This document shows positions 61,668 through 64,000 of a stretch of 64,000 bases of DNA, piece by piece (the stretch's first letter is position 1; each line of letters begins with the position of its first letter). The notes beneath the pieces were generated by a model. That model was given only the letters and a program-made list of their open reading frames with translations, had not been told where the DNA came from and searched no databases. Origin of the DNA: Alteromonas macleodii (GTDB taxonomy: Bacteria > Pseudomonadota > Gammaproteobacteria > Enterobacterales > Alteromonadaceae); assembly GCF_903772925.1 (NCBI RefSeq), contig NZ_LR812090.1, positions 468,593-532,592 on the forward strand. Direction: 5' to 3'. A program made the translations under genes and the position numbers.

Positions 61668-62786
61668 ATGAACAAGCTACTATCCGCATTTTCTTTAGTT
61701 TCAATTGCTACATGCGCTTCGAGCGGCGTAAAAGCCGACGAACTCCCCTTTAATTTAAGCGGTCACGTAAGGGTTAATTACGGACATCAAGATTGGCAAA
61801 TTCCCGAGTTTAGAGATGGTTTTGAGTTCGAATCATTCAAACTTGGCGTATCCGGCGAGTCAGATCAGTTTAGCTATAAAGCAGAGTACCGCTGGTACGA
61901 AAATACCGATTTTGATACCGTTCGCTTCGCTGATCTTACTTATCATTTTGATGATCAAACCGAAATTACCGCAGGTATAACGCAAACCCCGTTTGGTCTA
62001 CAGCCCTTTGCCAGTAACAACTTTTGGTTTTCAGTTAATTACTATCTTGGCTTCGAAGATGACTACGATGCTGGGGTCAAAATCAATCACGACTGGGGTA
62101 AATGGGATTTTCAAGCCGCTTACTTTATGAATGATGAGTACAATGACGCAGCCGAATTTGGTCGTTACTCATTTGATGTAGCAGATGACGGGGAATACCG
62201 AAATAAAGAAGACGGGCAGTACAATCTACGTGCTAACTACTCTGCGAATTTTATTCGCGGTGCCACTACCGATATCGGCGTGTCGTATCAGTACGGTAAC
62301 ATTTTAAACTTAGATACATTAGACGATGGCGATATGAATGCTTATGCCGTTCATATGCGTCACACTCAAGGTGACGTGAAAGTTGAGCTACAGTATATCG
62401 ACTATGAATACGATTTAGCTGCACCTGAAGGGCAGGCTGATGACCGTATAGCGCTATCGTCTTTTACCTTTCCTTTCTTGGCGGCTGCTGACGGCAAAAC
62501 TTATTCAGCAAACCTTGTGTACTCGGTGCCCTATAAGTTTACGCATATAGAGTCACTTACCTGCTATTCAGAATACAGTGTTGCCAAAGGCGAAGGAAAT
62601 GAAGGGAAAAACTCTTCACAGTGGATAAATGGCTGTAGCTTTGGCTGGGATAAATTGTTTGTATATGTAGATAGTATCCAAGGCAAAAACATGTGGTTTT
62701 CAGGCGGCCCTGGCGTAGGGCTAGACTTAGGCGGTAGACAAGAAACTACCCACAGGTTGAACATAAACCTTGGCATTTACTTCTAA
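61668..62786 (+). CDS. Outer-membrane porin (phosphate-selective O/P-like)
   Basis: A 372-residue exported barrel. A signal peptide (about 1-23, ending KADE) is followed by alternating amphipathic strands (HVRVNYG, KLGVSGES, YKAEYRWYEN, TEITAGITQTPFG) and a typical C-terminal strand ending with an aromatic residue (NINLGIYF). The overall pattern resembles the OprO/OprP group. The substrate is unknown. It is followed 19 bp later by a solute-binding protein gene, so both are probably one operon. Confidence 0.85.
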   Translation: MNKLLSAFSLVSIATCASSGVKADELPFNLSGHVRVNYGHQDWQIPEFRDGFEFESFKLGVSGESDQFSYKAEYRWYENTDFDTVRFADLTYHFDDQTEITAGITQTPFGLQPFASNNFWFSVNYYLGFEDDYDAGVKINHDWGKWDFQAAYFMNDEYNDAAEFGRYSFDVADDGEYRNKEDGQYNLRANYSANFIRGATTDIGVSYQYGNILNLDTLDDGDMNAYAVHMRHTQGDVKVELQYIDYEYDLAAPEGQADDRIALSSFTFPFLAAADGKTYSANLVYSVPYKFTHIESLTCYSEYSVAKGEGNEGKNSSQWINGCSFGWDKLFVYVDSIQGKNMWFSGGPGVGLDLGGRQETTHRLNINLGIYF

Positions 62787-62805
62787 TTAATAACAGGACT
62801 TTGAC

Positions 62806-63603
62806 ATGCGATTACTACTTATAGCGACATTGATACTAGCGCTAATTCCAATGCAAAGTTTTGCCCATTCATGGATGAAACTGCGCATAGCGACCACAGA
62901 ATATGCGCCTTACACGTCAACTGATATGCAGCACGAAGGTTACATAAACCATATTATCGCCGATGCGTTCTTAGAGACGGGCGTTGTGGTTGAGTTCGTA
63001 TCCTTACCATGGGAAGAAGCCTTAGAGGCAACGCTAAAAGGTGAATACGACGCAGTTTCTTACGGTAACTTTGTACGTTCTCGAGAAAGCGAGTTTTTTC
63101 ACAGCAACCCAATAAGCGCAGAGAGCCTGGTGTTTTATGTTAATGCCGAAAAAGGCCCCGATAGTTGGAGTGACCTTAGCGATATGCAAGGTCTAAAAAT
63201 GGGGATCACAGAAGGGTATCTATATAACGATGAGCTTGCTGCCTTCATTAAAGGTAACGAAAGTGTAGTAGAGCGCAAGACTGATAAAGCGAACCTAGAA
63301 GCGCTAATAAACGGTGATATCGATGTTTTCCCCATTGATGAACTTACCGGTTGGTATTTGCTACAGCGAGACTTCAACATTGGCGACCGTCGTGATGTCA
63401 TGCCTATTAAACCTTTTGTTTCTACGGTAACCACGCATTTGTTAGTGCCTAAAGGGCAAGGCGATAGCCAGCTTATTTTGTCTTTATTCAATAAAGGGCT
63501 AGAAGAGCTAACGTTGGAAGGTAAACTAACTCGCTTCAAGCGTCTGCTAAAAGAAGGTTATTATCAGCACCCGCAGAAAAAGGTAAATTTCGACCGACGC
63601 TAA
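62806..63603 (+). CDS. Periplasmic solute-binding protein (family 3 type)
   Basis: A 265-residue exported protein with a signal peptide ending SFAHS. The mature sequence has the family-3 bilobal pattern: LRIATTEYAPYTS, HEGYINHIIADAF, VSLPWEEALEAT, YDAVSYGNFVRSRES, GLKMGITEGYLY and DIDVFPIDE. There is no permease or ATPase next to it, so it could serve a distant ABC transporter, act as a sensor input, or work with the upstream porin. Confidence 0.85.
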   Translation: MRLLLIATLILALIPMQSFAHSWMKLRIATTEYAPYTSTDMQHEGYINHIIADAFLETGVVVEFVSLPWEEALEATLKGEYDAVSYGNFVRSRESEFFHSNPISAESLVFYVNAEKGPDSWSDLSDMQGLKMGITEGYLYNDELAAFIKGNESVVERKTDKANLEALINGDIDVFPIDELTGWYLLQRDFNIGDRRDVMPIKPFVSTVTTHLLVPKGQGDSQLILSLFNKGLEELTLEGKLTRFKRLLKEGYYQHPQKKVNFDRR

Positions 63604-63655
63604 CACACAGCCGTGTTTTAAACGCATGCTAATCCACGACTTTTCAATTTGAAAA

Positions 63656-63691
63656 AAAGGTTGCGAACCAAATGCGGTTCGCAACCTTTAT
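63656..63691 (+). terminator. Terminator after the solute-binding protein gene
   Basis: AAAGGTTGCGAACC/GGTTCGCAACCTTT, a 14-bp perfect stem with an 8-nt loop, flanked by A-rich and moderately T-rich sequence. Confidence 0.85.
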
Positions 63692-63784
63692 TCATGCTGC
63701 TTTCTCATCACTTAGTGTCTTTTCTGCTGATTATTAAACTGATATGGTTAACGGCTATTTTCTAATGCCCATTTAGAGGTTGCC

Positions 63785-64000
63785 TTGTCGTACTCAGCTG
63801 AAACATCGTTCCTTGCCCGCGTTACCACCTTACTAAAATTACTCGGTCCTGGTGTGCTTATGGCAACGGCGGCGGTAGGTGGAAGCCATTTGGTGGCCTC
63901 AACTCAGGCGGGTGCAAAGTTCGGATGGCAGTTAGCGCTTCTCATATTGGTGGTAAACCTACTTAAATACCCGTTTTTCAGGGCAGGCGTAGGTTACACC
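63785..64000 (+). CDS. Nramp-like divalent metal transporter, N-terminus only
   Basis: An open frame of 72 codons that runs off the window. It begins at TTG 63785 with GAGG about seven bases upstream and reads SYSAETSFLARVTTLLKLLG, then GPGVLMATAAVGGSHLVAST and a second hydrophobic helix. The GPG...GGSH..AST first-helix pattern is that of Nramp-type transporters, though this group also includes non-metal members. Most of the protein lies beyond the window. Confidence 0.75.
   Translation, partial: MSYSAETSFLARVTTLLKLLGPGVLMATAAVGGSHLVASTQAGAKFGWQLALLILVVNLLKYPFFRAGVGYT

Overview
The window looks like chromosomal DNA from a marine gammaproteobacterium of the Alteromonadales, most likely Alteromonas or a close relative. 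Three things point there. The core gene order is gammaproteobacterial: psd-rsgA/orn-tRNA-Gly, tatABC-tatD-hemB, gppA-rhlB/trxA-rho, purEK and yjeT-like-purA. The outer membrane includes a large TonB-dependent receptor and a porin. The predicted proteins closely resemble known gammaproteobacterial families. Almost all of the window is ordinary, dense, well-expressed chromosome. I see no prophage, integrase, transposase, CRISPR array, rRNA or biosynthetic cluster.

Layout. 1-3707 (minus strand): a glycerophosphodiesterase cut by the window edge, a DMT permease, phosphatidylserine decarboxylase and RsgA. 3794-5011: orn, two tRNA-Gly(GCC) genes behind a strong stable-RNA type promoter, then three 120-bp tandem repeats that each carry the 3' end of the tRNA. 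5099-11108: accessory genes (an orphan TonB-like membrane protein, a frameshifted TonB-dependent receptor, a TPR sulfotransferase, a DUF4442 hotdog protein). 11327-14207: maoP and ilvIH. 14288-21102: an outer-membrane-like unknown, tatABC, a secreted unknown, tatD, a DISM-type diguanylate cyclase and hemB. 21194-25995: gppA and rhlB facing away from trxA and rho. 26222-31592: an M20 peptidase, a hybrid histidine kinase and nhaA. 31869-33632: purEK and tRNA-Thr(TGT). 33699-40736: copper chaperone, Dps, PQQ sugar dehydrogenase, S9 peptidase, Mpo1-like protein, CnoX-type thioredoxin and a small unknown. 41001-47766: class V aminotransferase, DUF2065, purA, aldehyde dehydrogenase, glyoxalase-like, PepSY and NYN proteins. 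48000-58585: gamma-glutamyltransferase, NhaC, GH3, MscS, NamZ-like, MurQ and Alr, which together suggest turnover of cell-wall material. 58623-64000: a MITE-like element, a 25-codon basic ORF, YitT, small proteins including a Rof-like Rho antagonist, a porin plus solute-binding protein, and the start of an Nramp-like transporter.

The parts that reward a second look are: the tRNA-tail tandem array, which resembles in design the tyrT/rtT repeats of E. coli; the single-base frameshift in an otherwise intact TonB receptor; the MITE-like element with an extended -10 promoter at its edge next to a tiny arginine-rich ORF; the tRNA-Thr promoter that overlaps the purK stop and begins transcription on a terminator-like hairpin; and the MurNAc recycling gene group. 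Product names rest on motif and family recognition from reading the sequence; no database search was run.
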